Shown here: positions 36,601-44,179 of the stretch, in pieces
Numbering within the stretch: the first letter of the stretch is position 1
How the letters are laid out: every line of letters starts with the position of its first letter
DNA from: SB11 sp965222995
Lineage (GTDB): Bacteria; Bacteroidota; Bacteroidia; UBA8524
Length of the DNA stretch: 64,000 nt
Direction of reading: 5' to 3'
NCBI GenBank assembly: GCA_965222995.1
Contig: OZ244977.1
Span: forward strand, 1,860,001-1,924,000
Program-made: the position numbers and the translations under genes
Notes under the pieces: model-generated
What the model was told of the DNA's origin: nothing
Database searches by the model: none
Seen by the model: the letters and a program-made list of their open reading frames with translations, nothing else

Positions 36601-38967
36601 AAAATCAGGTCCTAATATTTTTATTGAAGTTGGTTTTGTAATAGTTTTAGTACATCCTATTGCATCTGTAACTTCAAGTGTTATATCATATTTACCGGGT
36701 ATACCAAAAGCAGGTGTAAATGTTTTTCCTGTTCCTGTTACACTGTTTCCAAATGACCATGAACTTGTTACAGAGCCATGTGTAGTATCTTTTACTAAAA
36801 AGTTTCTGTTAGCACAAATAGAATCGTTACTCACTGTAAACCCGGGGTTAAGTGGTTGGTGAATGCTAAAGTTAAACTCTTTAGTATCAGTACAACCTGT
36901 AACGGTATCTTCTACATATAAATCTAAATGGTAGTTACCGGGTGCTAAATAGGTTTTAAAGCTTTCAGCAGTTTTTATTGGTTTACCATCAAGGTTCCAC
37001 TTAAATATATGTCCACCTGCTGAGTTATTTATAAAACTAATTGAGTCTAATATACAAGGGTCTTCAACTATTTGTGCATTCGCACTAGGCATAAATACCG
37101 TCATGTAGTCTTTTCTGGTTAAAGTATCTGCACAACCGTTTGAGTACGATATTAAACTAACATCATAAGTACCCGGAGCCAATAAATAATCAATAACAGG
37201 TTCTGTTTCTTGTGATGAGAACGCTACAAAATCCCAATAAAAACTATCAATATCTTGTTTCAACGTATCAGTATGGTTACTAAATTCAACCAAACGTAAA
37301 TCGTTAATACAACCTTTTCTTCTGTCAGCCGAAAAATTAGGGTTGGTTTTTATTCCTACAGGTATTGAATCAAATACTGCAGTATCTCTACAACCATTAT
37401 TATCTGTTATTATCAACTTAGGATAATATGTACCCGCATTGGTGTATTTTATTGAAGGTTGCGTAGTAGTAGAGGTTTTACCATCTCCCAAATCCCATTC
37501 GTATTTATTAATACCGAAAAAGGCAGAACTGCTATTTGAAAAGTTAACAGTTAAAGGAACACAACCGTAGTTTACTGATGGCGTAAAAGCTGCCTTTTGT
37601 GTATTTACTTTAACTAAATTTTTCTTTACAAAAGTATTTGTGCATCCGTTATTATCAGTAATTGTAAACGTTACTGTATACACTCCTGCTTTTGTATACA
37701 CTTTAGTAGGTCTTTTTAGGGTTGATGTTTCTCCATCTCCAAAATCCCAAGCCCATTTTACCGAGTTATTATTTACAGGACTATAGTTTACTGTATGTGG
37801 TACCGAACAACTTACCGGATTGTTATGTGCAAAAGTGGCTAATGGTGCTTGCAATACTGTAAACGCGTTTTTCATCAATTTTATATCGTTACAGCCTGAT
37901 GGTGATGTTATAACTAAAGTAACATCATAAGCACCTGCTTTAGTAAAAGTATAGTTAGGTTCTTTACCTATTGCTGAATCTCCGTTACTAAAATACCATA
38001 TATATGTTGCGTTTGATGGTACTCCAACACTTTTATCTTCAAATTCAGGGGTAAATGGAATACACCCTTTAGTATTAGCAACTTTAAAATCAGCCGTGGT
38101 TTTGCCAATGCTAATAAATTTTTCAAGTTTTAAAGAACTTGCACATTGGTTATTATCTGTTACCGTAAGTTCCACATCATACTCACCTATTTTTGTATAG
38201 GTTAAACTTGGGTTTTCCTGATTTGATGAATCTCCGTTTCCAAATTTCCACTTAAAAGAATATTGTTGGGTATTATTTAATAAACTACTATTACTAAAGT
38301 TAACTTTTAAAGGTGTTTTACATCCCCCTTTGTTATCTGCTGTAAAGTTTATTTGTGCTTTTGAGGTTACTTTGATAAGCTTATTTTTATTAACGAAACT
38401 TTTGCAGCCATTTTCATCGGTAATAACTAAACTAACACCAAAAGTACCTGCTTTTGTAAATGTGTGTGAGGTATTCTGCATAGAGTCTGTTGAGCCGTCT
38501 CCAAAATTCCATTGCCATTTTTTTATGTTACCTCCGGCCGCAATACTTGTATCATTAAACCTAAATTCTTGTGTTTCACATCCACCAAACGATGAAACAT
38601 CAAAACCTGCAATTGGGTTATCCATTGCTTCAATAAGCATTTTCTTTACTAGAGTGTCTTTTGCACCTGTTGCATCGGTAACTATAAGCTTCACTGTATA
38701 TTTCCCCGCTTTGGTGTATACTGCTCCAGGATCTTTTAATGCTGATATATTTCCATTACCAAATTCCCAGTGATAAGCGGTAATGTTTCCTATTGATGTA
38801 TTTGTAAAATTAACGACTAACGGTAAACAACCTTTTACTTTATCTTGACTAAATGCAGCCTGAGCAGGCAATTGAGATTGTGCAATTGTTATACTATTAA
38901 TGCCAAACAACACCATCAGAATGGTTATTGTTTTAATAATTTGATACTGTTTGTAAATTCCTTCCAT
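33682..38967 (-). CDS. Giant multi-PKD secreted protein with CHU_C T9SS signal
   Basis: 1761 residues. After a hydrophobic signal segment (about 15-30) the protein is a chain of roughly a dozen PKD domains, recognisable by repeats of 'WDFGDGxxS/T ... P ... YTKAGxYTVxLxVTD', e.g. 'WNFGDGSTD', 'WDFGDGETST' and 'WDLGDGKTST'. Fn3-like domains follow from about 1330 onward. The end ('FVPNAFTPNGDGYNN' to 'YSGTVTLLR') is the gliding-motility-associated C-terminal (type B T9SS) signal. Such proteins are surface adhesins or matrix scaffolds in gliding Bacteroidota; no enzyme domain is seen. It has a 330-base AT-rich upstream region and no operon partner. Confidence 0.9.
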   Translation of the reverse strand: MEGIYKQYQIIKTITILMVLFGINSITIAQSQLPAQAAFSQDKVKGCLPLVVNFTNTSIGNITAYHWEFGNGNISALKDPGAVYTKAGKYTVKLIVTDATGAKDTLVKKMLIEAMDNPIAGFDVSSFGGCETQEFRFNDTSIAAGGNIKKWQWNFGDGSTDSMQNTSHTFTKAGTFGVSLVITDENGCKSFVNKNKLIKVTSKAQINFTADNKGGCKTPLKVNFSNSSLLNNTQQYSFKWKFGNGDSSNQENPSLTYTKIGEYDVELTVTDNNQCASSLKLEKFISIGKTTADFKVANTKGCIPFTPEFEDKSVGVPSNATYIWYFSNGDSAIGKEPNYTFTKAGAYDVTLVITSPSGCNDIKLMKNAFTVLQAPLATFAHNNPVSCSVPHTVNYSPVNNNSVKWAWDFGDGETSTLKRPTKVYTKAGVYTVTFTITDNNGCTNTFVKKNLVKVNTQKAAFTPSVNYGCVPLTVNFSNSSSAFFGINKYEWDLGDGKTSTTTQPSIKYTNAGTYYPKLIITDNNGCRDTAVFDSIPVGIKTNPNFSADRRKGCINDLRLVEFSNHTDTLKQDIDSFYWDFVAFSSQETEPVIDYLLAPGTYDVSLISYSNGCADTLTRKDYMTVFMPSANAQIVEDPCILDSISFINNSAGGHIFKWNLDGKPIKTAESFKTYLAPGNYHLDLYVEDTVTGCTDTKEFNFSIHQPLNPGFTVSNDSICANRNFLVKDTTHGSVTSSWSFGNSVTGTGKTFTPAFGIPGKYDITLEVTDAIGCTKTITKPTSIKILGPDFTPIITPNEGCFPLDAQLIKIGQSVHGVENVVWREGNQEVQSFDDTIPYQFNTQTSNMHTDGARIFLVVTDKLGCTVSRSTTVKLSKPVAAIAQGIALECTETKVTFSHNSSSSQHVGALTYNWTIDGNESFSDETNTKAFDKEGKYNFKLVIKEKALGCADSVEVEIPVIKKHIKAAFSIDETETTCPPLVSTFSDKSEVNNTTIAQIVWDFGDGAVSELNQPIKNYFYPGNYDISYKIIDVDGCEDSVIVKSQIKVGGPTGEYEIDRNKGCVPFDVTFTSKSKNAKFVNWDFGNGQLGNGYNTTTEYSIPGTFTPTFVVEDSFGCKVVYPVQPIEGLLSPKPTFDIAGKCLYDEFKFTNTSANIAGNDNQSAIKYNWVIDNNTNIEAENTNFIFNKVGKHTISLTATLNNACSATTIKEIDIKDLKADYTVTENPVCRFSEINLVDKSVAEAGIATWEWNLGNGRKDSVQNPKYSYPNPGDYQISLIIKDKNGCYDSIKNGEIVEVFDTLTPPTPLAHRVTVNANNTIKLEFSPYLSRDYNNYVIFRSTKGSDFKLYKTIYNQLDTIVIDNDVNTFGQSYTYKVYSQTQCGKQSYADESKAHTTVLLKTQADTNKVTVFWSQYKGWNNLGSYTIYRQSPDDKEFVQIAKVNKTEATYIDTDVICGYTYKYVVHAAQNVVNPLLSSSNVSTAKPIHKSTVQPAYLVRATVEKDEHVLVEFAKPKLIKAPIASYSIEKSIDGVNYREIFETKECCVPFEDFETSVHSQSYFYRVIATDVCGDVSIASNVGKTILLKAKTDDEDNVNVTWSKYQKWDEGIESYEVEQLGNAGIFEYVETNNFMDTAFTDASNLYNQIPKVCYRVKAVSTTGTVSYSNTDCAKGRSTLFVPNAFTPNGDGYNNVFKIVGAYIKEYELNIYNRYGEKIYTSYSLEDSWDGMYKNETAQEGAYLYVINAKGIDYKTHNYSGTVTLLR

Positions 38968-39299
38968 GATATAGTTTTTTATTTCACTCCCCAGAGTTTT
39001 AGTTTTTAAATAAATTATTTAAACATTTAAGTATTTTTCTATTTCAATTGATTTAAAAACAGTACAAATTTCTAAAACTTTTTACATTTTATTGCAAATA
39101 ATGAAATCTCAATGCTAATAAATTGACGACAAGAAGGTTTATTTTGGAATGCAAATTATTTAAAACTAATTACTTATAATTTAAAATAGAATGATTATAA
39201 ATTAAAAAAACTTTTAAGACAAGGAATACCAAAGGGCAAAAAGTACTGAATAGTTAAAACTTTTAACTAAATAGTAATTAGTTTTAAATAAAAGATATA
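38968..39299. other. AT-rich gene-free region
   Basis: 332 bases between two minus-strand genes, visibly very AT-rich, with many A and T runs. It must hold the promoter of the PKD gene, but I see no exact TAnnTTTG close to its ATG, and no RNA gene or terminator. Confidence 0.5.
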
Positions 39300-40076
39300 T
39301 TAAAAATGAAAGGAATCTCTATCAGAAAGAAAAGGAAAGTGCTTTTTGTATTTTGAAAGTAGATTTTTAGATAGTTCTTGGTATAGAACTATAGGGTTCT
39401 GACTATCCTCATGAAGTGTATCACCGCTATAATCAACAATAATACTGCTACCGTTGTGGGCAACTCCATTAGCGTCATTACCAATGCGGTTACACCCTAC
39501 AACATAGCATTGATTTTCAATAGCACGTGCAATTAATAAGCTTCGCCAATGTTGTATGCGTTTTTGTGGCCAGTTTGCCACATATATAAGTAAATCATAA
39601 TCATTGGTATTTCGGCTCCAAACAGGAAAACGCAAGTCATAACATATTAACGGACGTATTTTCCACCCCAAGTATTCAATAGTTAATGGGGCATTACCCG
39701 CCGTGTAGTGCTCTTGCTCATTACCCAAACTAAATAGGTGTTTCTTATCATAGCTAAAGTTTTTACCATTAGGGGTAGCAAACAAAAGGCGATTATAGTA
39801 CCTTCCCCCATCTTCTACCATAATACTACCTACTATAGCTGCTTGTTTGTCTTTAGCAGTTTGTTTTAGCCACTCACTACCCTTGTTATAAGATTCTTTT
39901 GCAAACTTTTCAGGTTGCATGCTAAAGCCTGTAGTAAACATTTCAGGCAACACATAAATGTCGGCTTGTTGGGCATTTGAAAGTATTTCAGAAAACATAG
40001 TAAGATTAGCATCAACATCTTCCCAATGTAAAGGGGTTTGTACCACTGCTATTTTTATGTTTTCATAAGGTGCCAT
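39300..40076 (-). CDS. Nitrilase-superfamily omega-amidase
   Basis: 258 residues with the C-N hydrolase triad: Glu in 'YVLPEMFTTGF' (about 46), Lys in 'SYDKKHLFS' (about 111) and Cys in 'LICYDLRFP' (about 144). Length and 'PLHWEDVDANL' resemble the YafV-type omega-amidases, which hydrolyse alpha-ketoglutaramate or alpha-ketosuccinamate to the keto acid and ammonia. It lies 6 bases after a YbdL/glutamine-transaminase-K-like aminotransferase gene. Such a pairing supports this reaction: the transaminase would use glutamine as donor and the amidase would remove the product. Cytosolic. Confidence 0.88.
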   Translation of the reverse strand: MAPYENIKIAVVQTPLHWEDVDANLTMFSEILSNAQQADIYVLPEMFTTGFSMQPEKFAKESYNKGSEWLKQTAKDKQAAIVGSIMVEDGGRYYNRLLFATPNGKNFSYDKKHLFSLGNEQEHYTAGNAPLTIEYLGWKIRPLICYDLRFPVWSRNTNDYDLLIYVANWPQKRIQHWRSLLIARAIENQCYVVGCNRIGNDANGVAHNGSSIIVDYSGDTLHEDSQNPIVLYQELSKNLLSKYKKHFPFLSDRDSFHF

Positions 40077-40082
40077 TACAGG

Positions 40083-41243
40083 TTAACTAACGTCTTGTAA
40101 AATCTCAGCTGCTTTCTCAAGTGTTTCATCTTCTTTGGCAAAACAAAAGCGTAATACATTATTATCTTCCCCTTTACTATTAAATACCGAAATAGGTATG
40201 GCTGCAACTTTGTATTCGCGTGTCAACCGTTCAGCAAAATCCCTATCATTCTCCTGCGATATTTTACCGTACCCTAATAGCTGAAAGTATGAACCGTTAC
40301 AAGGCAGCGTTTTAAACTTACTACCTTTAAGAAGTTTTGCGAAAAGGTCGCGCTTAGCACCATAAAAACCCGCAAGTTTTTGCCACTCATCTTTTTCATT
40401 TAAAAACTGGGCTATTGCATACTGCATAGGAGTATTGGTACTAAACGCCATAAACTGATAAATTTTACGAAACTGTGTCATTAAGTTAGCCGGAGCCACA
40501 CAGTATCCTATTTTCCAGCCTGTTGTGTGAAATGTTTTCCCGAAAGAAGATATGATGAAACTACGCTCTGCCAGTTTCGGATATCTGGCTACACTTTGGT
40601 GCTCCATACCATCAAAAATTATATGCTCGTATACCTCATCACTCACAATTACTATATCAGTTCCTTCAGTAAGCTTTTGTAGCTTCTCCATATCAGCTGC
40701 ATTTAACACCGTACCTGTTGGGTTGTGTGGTGTATTAATAATAATCATGCGGGTTTTAAAAGTTACCAGCTTTCTCACTTCATCCCAATCAATAGTATAC
40801 TCAGGGTGTTTCAATGATGCAAAAACGGGGCGTCCGCCATTAATAAGTATGGCCGGTAAATAGCTGTCGTAAGCAGGTTCAATAACAATAACCTCATCAT
40901 CTTCTTTAACAATTGAGGTAATAGCTGCCCACAAAGCAGCAGTAGCTCCAGGTGTAATGGTTATTTCTTGTTCAACATCATACTCAGCAGAGTACAGTTC
41001 ATAAGTTTTCTCTGCTATTCGTTCACGTAATAAATGAACACCTGCCATGGGAGCATACTGGTTATGATGATTCCGCATAGCAGTATGCACCAGCTCAATA
41101 AGTTTAGGTGAACAATGAAAATCAGGAAATCCCTGTGCCAAATTGATAGCCTCTACTTCTTTTGCCATAGCGCTCATCACAGTAAATATTGTTGTTCCGT
41201 GCTTAGGCAATTTTGAGGTAATACTCCCGTCAAAACTCAACAT
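40083..41243 (-). CDS. Methionine/glutamine-type aminotransferase (YbdL/KAT-like)
   Basis: 386 residues from ATG 41243; the TTG at 41264 lies next to the promoter element and is rejected. Fold-type I, class I/II aminotransferase: 'INLAQGFPDF' near the N-terminus, 'NTPHNPTG' (about 171-178), and the PLP lysine in 'SSFGKTFHTTGWKIGY' (about 233). These features match methionine aminotransferase YbdL and kynurenine aminotransferase/glutamine transaminase K. It moves the amino group between methionine, aromatic amino acids or glutamine and a 2-oxo acid. Coupled to the omega-amidase 6 bases downstream. Confidence 0.9.
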   Translation of the reverse strand: MLSFDGSITSKLPKHGTTIFTVMSAMAKEVEAINLAQGFPDFHCSPKLIELVHTAMRNHHNQYAPMAGVHLLRERIAEKTYELYSAEYDVEQEITITPGATAALWAAITSIVKEDDEVIVIEPAYDSYLPAILINGGRPVFASLKHPEYTIDWDEVRKLVTFKTRMIIINTPHNPTGTVLNAADMEKLQKLTEGTDIVIVSDEVYEHIIFDGMEHQSVARYPKLAERSFIISSFGKTFHTTGWKIGYCVAPANLMTQFRKIYQFMAFSTNTPMQYAIAQFLNEKDEWQKLAGFYGAKRDLFAKLLKGSKFKTLPCNGSYFQLLGYGKISQENDRDFAERLTREYKVAAIPISVFNSKGEDNNVLRFCFAKEDETLEKAAEILQDVS

Positions 41244-41265
41244 ATACAGCTCTTTTGTGAGCAAA

Positions 41266-41273
41266 CAAAGATA
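41266..41273 (-). promoter_or_regulatory. -7 element TATCTTTG for aminotransferase-amidase operon
   Basis: Exact TAnnTTTG on the minus strand, 22 bases before ATG 41243. Confidence 0.55.
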
Positions 41274-41291
41274 TTAGTAGTAAGAGTATAG

Positions 41292-41545
41292 TTATACACA
41301 ATTTTAAAGAAAGATACACCCATCTTAAAACGTGGCAGTGTTAACTTTACTTAAAGAACCCAAAGTATACCGCATTGTTTCATAAACACTTGTATAGTAT
41401 TTAGCTCTGTTTTAAAAAACTGCTTTTTAGCCTCACAAATACTTATGCACAACAACTGAAACCACTCTTAAAAACCGTCTAATTAATACTATAGTAAAAA
41501 GCTAATTTTTTCAGTAATTACCACAAACCATAAGAGTTATACACA
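41292..41545 (+). other. Cluster of three DnaA-box motifs: candidate replication origin
   Basis: Within a 396-base gene-free stretch (41244-41639) three exact TTATNCACA sequences stand on the same strand: TTATACACA at 41292-41300, TTATGCACA at 41453-41461 and TTATACACA at 41537-41545. AT-rich runs lie between the second and third box and just after the third, and could unwind. Genes diverge from this gap. I rate the motif count as well above chance for so short a stretch, but whether this is oriC or a regulatory DnaA target is not settled. dnaA itself is not in the window. Confidence 0.5.
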
Positions 41546-41639
41546 AAAATGGCTAAAACCAACAACATTATAATTGGCATATTAATTGATAAATTTATGA
41601 ACGGTTTTTAGCAAACAGCTAAATTTAAATTATACAATT

Positions 41640-42335
41640 ATGATGAACACAAAAGATTTCAGCTTCCATGTTTACCACCAGAGTGGTAAGTGGATACTTT
41701 GCAGAAATGATAAGTGCTACAATCTAATTCCTATCAATTTGCTTACAAATAGAAAAGTACTTATTGGCTTAGCTTTAGTTACTGCCGTTATAATGTTTAT
41801 AGCATTTGGTCCTAAACTTCCATTTGGGAAAAACAGCAGCGCCCCTATTGTTAGCCAAGAAATAAATAAAACAAATGCTGAAAAAGACAGCGTACCTGCG
41901 TTGAATGAAGAAAATTTGTATGCAGAAATAAAAAGACAAGGAATTATATGCGAAAGCCATGTACTGGCACAAGCAAAACTTGAGTCTTATTATATGACAT
42001 CGCACTTATGCAAAAGAGCTAACAATTTATTTGGTATGCGTTATCCGGGTCGTAGACCAACAACAGCAATTGGCGTTTACCTTCAAGGTGAAAATAAAAT
42101 AATTTATGGCGAACGTGATGAATTGCGTAAATATCTGAAAAAACCTACATACGCAGTGTATGCCAGTTGGGTTGATGCAGTAAAAGACTATAAACTATGG
42201 CAAGATAATGCCTTTAAAGTTGAACAAAAGTACCTTAGCTTTTTAAATAGAATTTACGCAGAAGCTCCTGACTATGTGCTTGTGGTTGACAAAATGGCAA
42301 AGAAAACCCAACAAAAAGAGCTACTTAAAAAATAG
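41640..42335 (+). CDS. Glucosaminidase (GH73-like) domain protein, membrane-anchored
   Basis: 231 residues. A cytosolic N-terminal segment of about 38 residues ('FHVYHQSGKWILCRN', with two Cys) precedes one membrane helix (about 40-58), followed by an extracytoplasmic GH73-type domain. 'HVLAQAKLESYYMTS' (about 107-121) holds the catalytic Glu and 'NNLFGMRYPGRRP' the following motif; later 'YASWVDAVKDY' fits the family. It would cleave peptidoglycan GlcNAc-MurNAc bonds. It lacks LysM repeats, unlike many relatives. First gene right of the DnaA-box cluster. Confidence 0.85.
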   Translation: MMNTKDFSFHVYHQSGKWILCRNDKCYNLIPINLLTNRKVLIGLALVTAVIMFIAFGPKLPFGKNSSAPIVSQEINKTNAEKDSVPALNEENLYAEIKRQGIICESHVLAQAKLESYYMTSHLCKRANNLFGMRYPGRRPTTAIGVYLQGENKIIYGERDELRKYLKKPTYAVYASWVDAVKDYKLWQDNAFKVEQKYLSFLNRIYAEAPDYVLVVDKMAKKTQQKELLKK

Positions 42336-42358
42336 TAATCTTTATTTTTGAAGAATAT

Positions 42359-42391
42359 AAAAGCCCTTGCAAAGTTTGCAAGGGCTTTTTC
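42359..42391 (+). terminator. Intrinsic terminator
   Basis: A long stem AAAGCCCTTGCAAA / TTTGCAAGGGCTTT with a T run lies 24 bases after the glucosaminidase stop. Confidence 0.92.
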
Positions 42392-42428
42392 TTTCAGCAC
42401 GTTATACCAAACAAGAAAATTTGACAAT

Positions 42429-42436
42429 TATATTTG
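42429..42436 (+). promoter_or_regulatory. -7 element TATATTTG, leaderless arrangement
   Basis: Exact TAnnTTTG, 6 bases before GTG 42443. The TTG at 42434 is inside the element and is therefore unlikely to be the start. Confidence 0.6.
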
Positions 42437-42442
42437 TCCGCT

Positions 42443-43159
42443 GTGAGTGAGATTTTTAAATTCAAACAATTTGATTTAGACCAGAAAGGCTGTGCCATGA
42501 AAATGGGTACCGATGCTATGCTTTTAGGCAGTTTGGCTCAACCTAATGATGCCCAAAATATTTTAGATATTGGAACCGGTACAGGTGTGCTAAGTCTTAT
42601 GCTTGCCCAACGTTGTCCCGATGCTATTATTGACGCGATTGAAATTGATACAGCAGCAGCAAATTGTGCTCAAAAAAACTTTAGTAACAGTAAATGGAAT
42701 TATAAGCTAGCACTATATAATGAACCGATACAGAAATATACAAATATAGATGTGATATTATATGAGTATATAGTATGTAACCCACCTTATTTTGAGCCTT
42801 CCCCCACAACTAGAGAAGATAGGGTTAATGCACGAACAACTGTTGCACTTACACATGAAGATTTACTTTACTATGCCGACAAATTGCTTGATGGGAGAGG
42901 AATTTTTGGTGTAGTATTACCTGAACAAGAATGTGGAAGATTTACTCAATTGGCTCTAGCTAGGGGTTTATCAAAAAAAAGAGAAATACAGATAAGTAGT
43001 TTTAAAGATTCTCTAACTATACGCAGAGTTATAGAATTTAGTAAAGAAATGGTTGAAACGCTTATTAAAGAAAAACTACATATTTATAATGATGACAAGA
43101 GTTGGAGTGAAGCATATACCCAACTTACAAAGGATTTTCACCTGGTGGAAAAAAGATAA
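42443..43159 (+). CDS. trmN6: tRNA1(Val) (adenine-N6)-methyltransferase-like
   Basis: 238 residues from GTG 42443 ('SEIFKFKQFD'), the place where homologues begin. Class I SAM methyltransferase: 'FKFKQFDLDQKGCAMKMGTDAML' at the start is diagnostic for the TrmN6/YfiC group. The SAM motif I is 'ILDIGTGTGVLSL' (about 43-55), and motif IV 'VCNPPYFEPSP' (about 111-121) carries the NPPY catalytic loop of N6-adenine methylases. It methylates A37 of tRNA-Val in the cytosol. Likely leaderless. Confidence 0.92.
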   Translation: MSEIFKFKQFDLDQKGCAMKMGTDAMLLGSLAQPNDAQNILDIGTGTGVLSLMLAQRCPDAIIDAIEIDTAAANCAQKNFSNSKWNYKLALYNEPIQKYTNIDVILYEYIVCNPPYFEPSPTTREDRVNARTTVALTHEDLLYYADKLLDGRGIFGVVLPEQECGRFTQLALARGLSKKREIQISSFKDSLTIRRVIEFSKEMVETLIKEKLHIYNDDKSWSEAYTQLTKDFHLVEKR

Positions 43160-43219
43160 ATTACAATATTTATCCACCACAGTTGCACATTTTACTTTTT
43201 TAGGTTTTAATTTGAAGTT

Positions 43220-43834
43220 ATGCATATAGCGATAGCAGGAAACATTGGTTCGGGGAAAACAACGCTAACTACCCTACTGGCAAGACATTATAACTGGGAA
43301 CCTCAATATGAGGATGTAGAAGATAATCCGTATATAAGTGATTTTTACGAGGACATGCCCCGTTGGTCGTTCAACCTACAAATCTATTTCTTGAATAGTC
43401 GCTTTAACTCTATAATGCAAATACGCGAAACAGGACGTGATGTAATACAAGACCGTACTATTTATGAGGATGCATACATATTCGCTCCTAACCTACATGC
43501 TATGGGACTAATGAGTACGCGCGATTTTGAGAACTATACCCGCTTATTCAATACTATGAATGAGTTTATTACTCCCCCTGATTTGTTAATTTATTTGCGT
43601 ACCGGCATACCTACTTTAGTAAACCAAATACAAAAGCGCGGGCGTGAATATGAGGATAGCATCAGACTGGACTATTTAAAGCGATTGAATGAACGCTACG
43701 AAGCATGGATTAGTACATACAAAGGTGGTAAGCTTTTAGTACTTGATGTTGACAACCTAAACTTTATAGACAACCAAGAAGATTTTGGTGAGGTGCTACG
43801 CCGAATAGAATCTGAGATTAACGGTTTATTCTAG
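43220..43834 (+). CDS. Deoxynucleoside kinase
   Basis: 204 residues. P-loop 'AGNIGSGKTTLT' (about 6-17), the substrate-binding Glu/Trp region 'PRWSFNLQIYFL', the 'DRTIYEDAYIFA' motif (ERS-like, about 76-87) and the lid 'KRGREYEDSIRLDYL' (about 139-153) assign it to the deoxyguanosine/deoxyadenosine/thymidine kinase-2-like family. It phosphorylates deoxynucleosides to dNMPs for salvage, in the cytosol. It follows trmN6 after 60 bases. Which nucleoside is preferred cannot be read. Confidence 0.93.
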   Translation: MHIAIAGNIGSGKTTLTTLLARHYNWEPQYEDVEDNPYISDFYEDMPRWSFNLQIYFLNSRFNSIMQIRETGRDVIQDRTIYEDAYIFAPNLHAMGLMSTRDFENYTRLFNTMNEFITPPDLLIYLRTGIPTLVNQIQKRGREYEDSIRLDYLKRLNERYEAWISTYKGGKLLVLDVDNLNFIDNQEDFGEVLRRIESEINGLF

Positions 43835-44082
43835 TCATTACGAAATTGCCTTCTTAGGCAGTTGAAGTAATCTTTTTGTTACCTATCAGATTGCTTCTTC
43901 GTACCTCATCGCAATGACGAAGCCCGCCTGAATGGCAGGGCAGGCAATCTTTGTCATCCTGAGCAAAGTCTAGGGATGTTAAAGGTTACTTCACTAGAAA
44001 CTATAACCCTAAACAATAAGTTCTATTAACTCGTTCGTAATGACGACTGGTGAGCAGTCATTCTGAACTAGTTTCAGAATCT
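43835..44082. repeat. Cluster of decayed dispersed intergenic repeats
   Basis: At least five units of the repeat family known from many Bacteroidota intergenic regions follow the kinase stop: TCATTACGA...GAAGTAATC (43836-43872), the inverted partner GATTGCTTCTTC...GCAATGACGA (43889-43920), a GCCTG/CAGGC palindrome (43923-43946), GTCATCCTGAGC...GGGATG (43953-43978), TCGTTCGTAATGACGA (44031-44046) and GTCATTCTGAAC...CAGAATCT (44057-44082). All are diverged copies; no gene is present. Confidence 0.7.
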
Positions 44083-44112
44083 TATATAATAAATAAAAGA
44101 CATAAAAATATT

Positions 44113-44152
44113 AAAGCCCTTGTAAACAATGCTAATGCTCACATGGGCTTTT
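44113..44152 (-). terminator. Weak terminator-like hairpin after the epimerase gene
   Basis: Stem AAAGCCC / GGGCTTT with a long loop (25 bases, partly self-paired TGT/ACA) and a T-rich tail on the minus strand. Confidence 0.4.
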
Positions 44153-44179
44153 ATATTTTATACATTCTACTAATATCTG

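Noticed and set aside
38968..39299. A second origin-like AT-rich region
   Set aside because: AT-rich, but no TTATNCACA motif found there.
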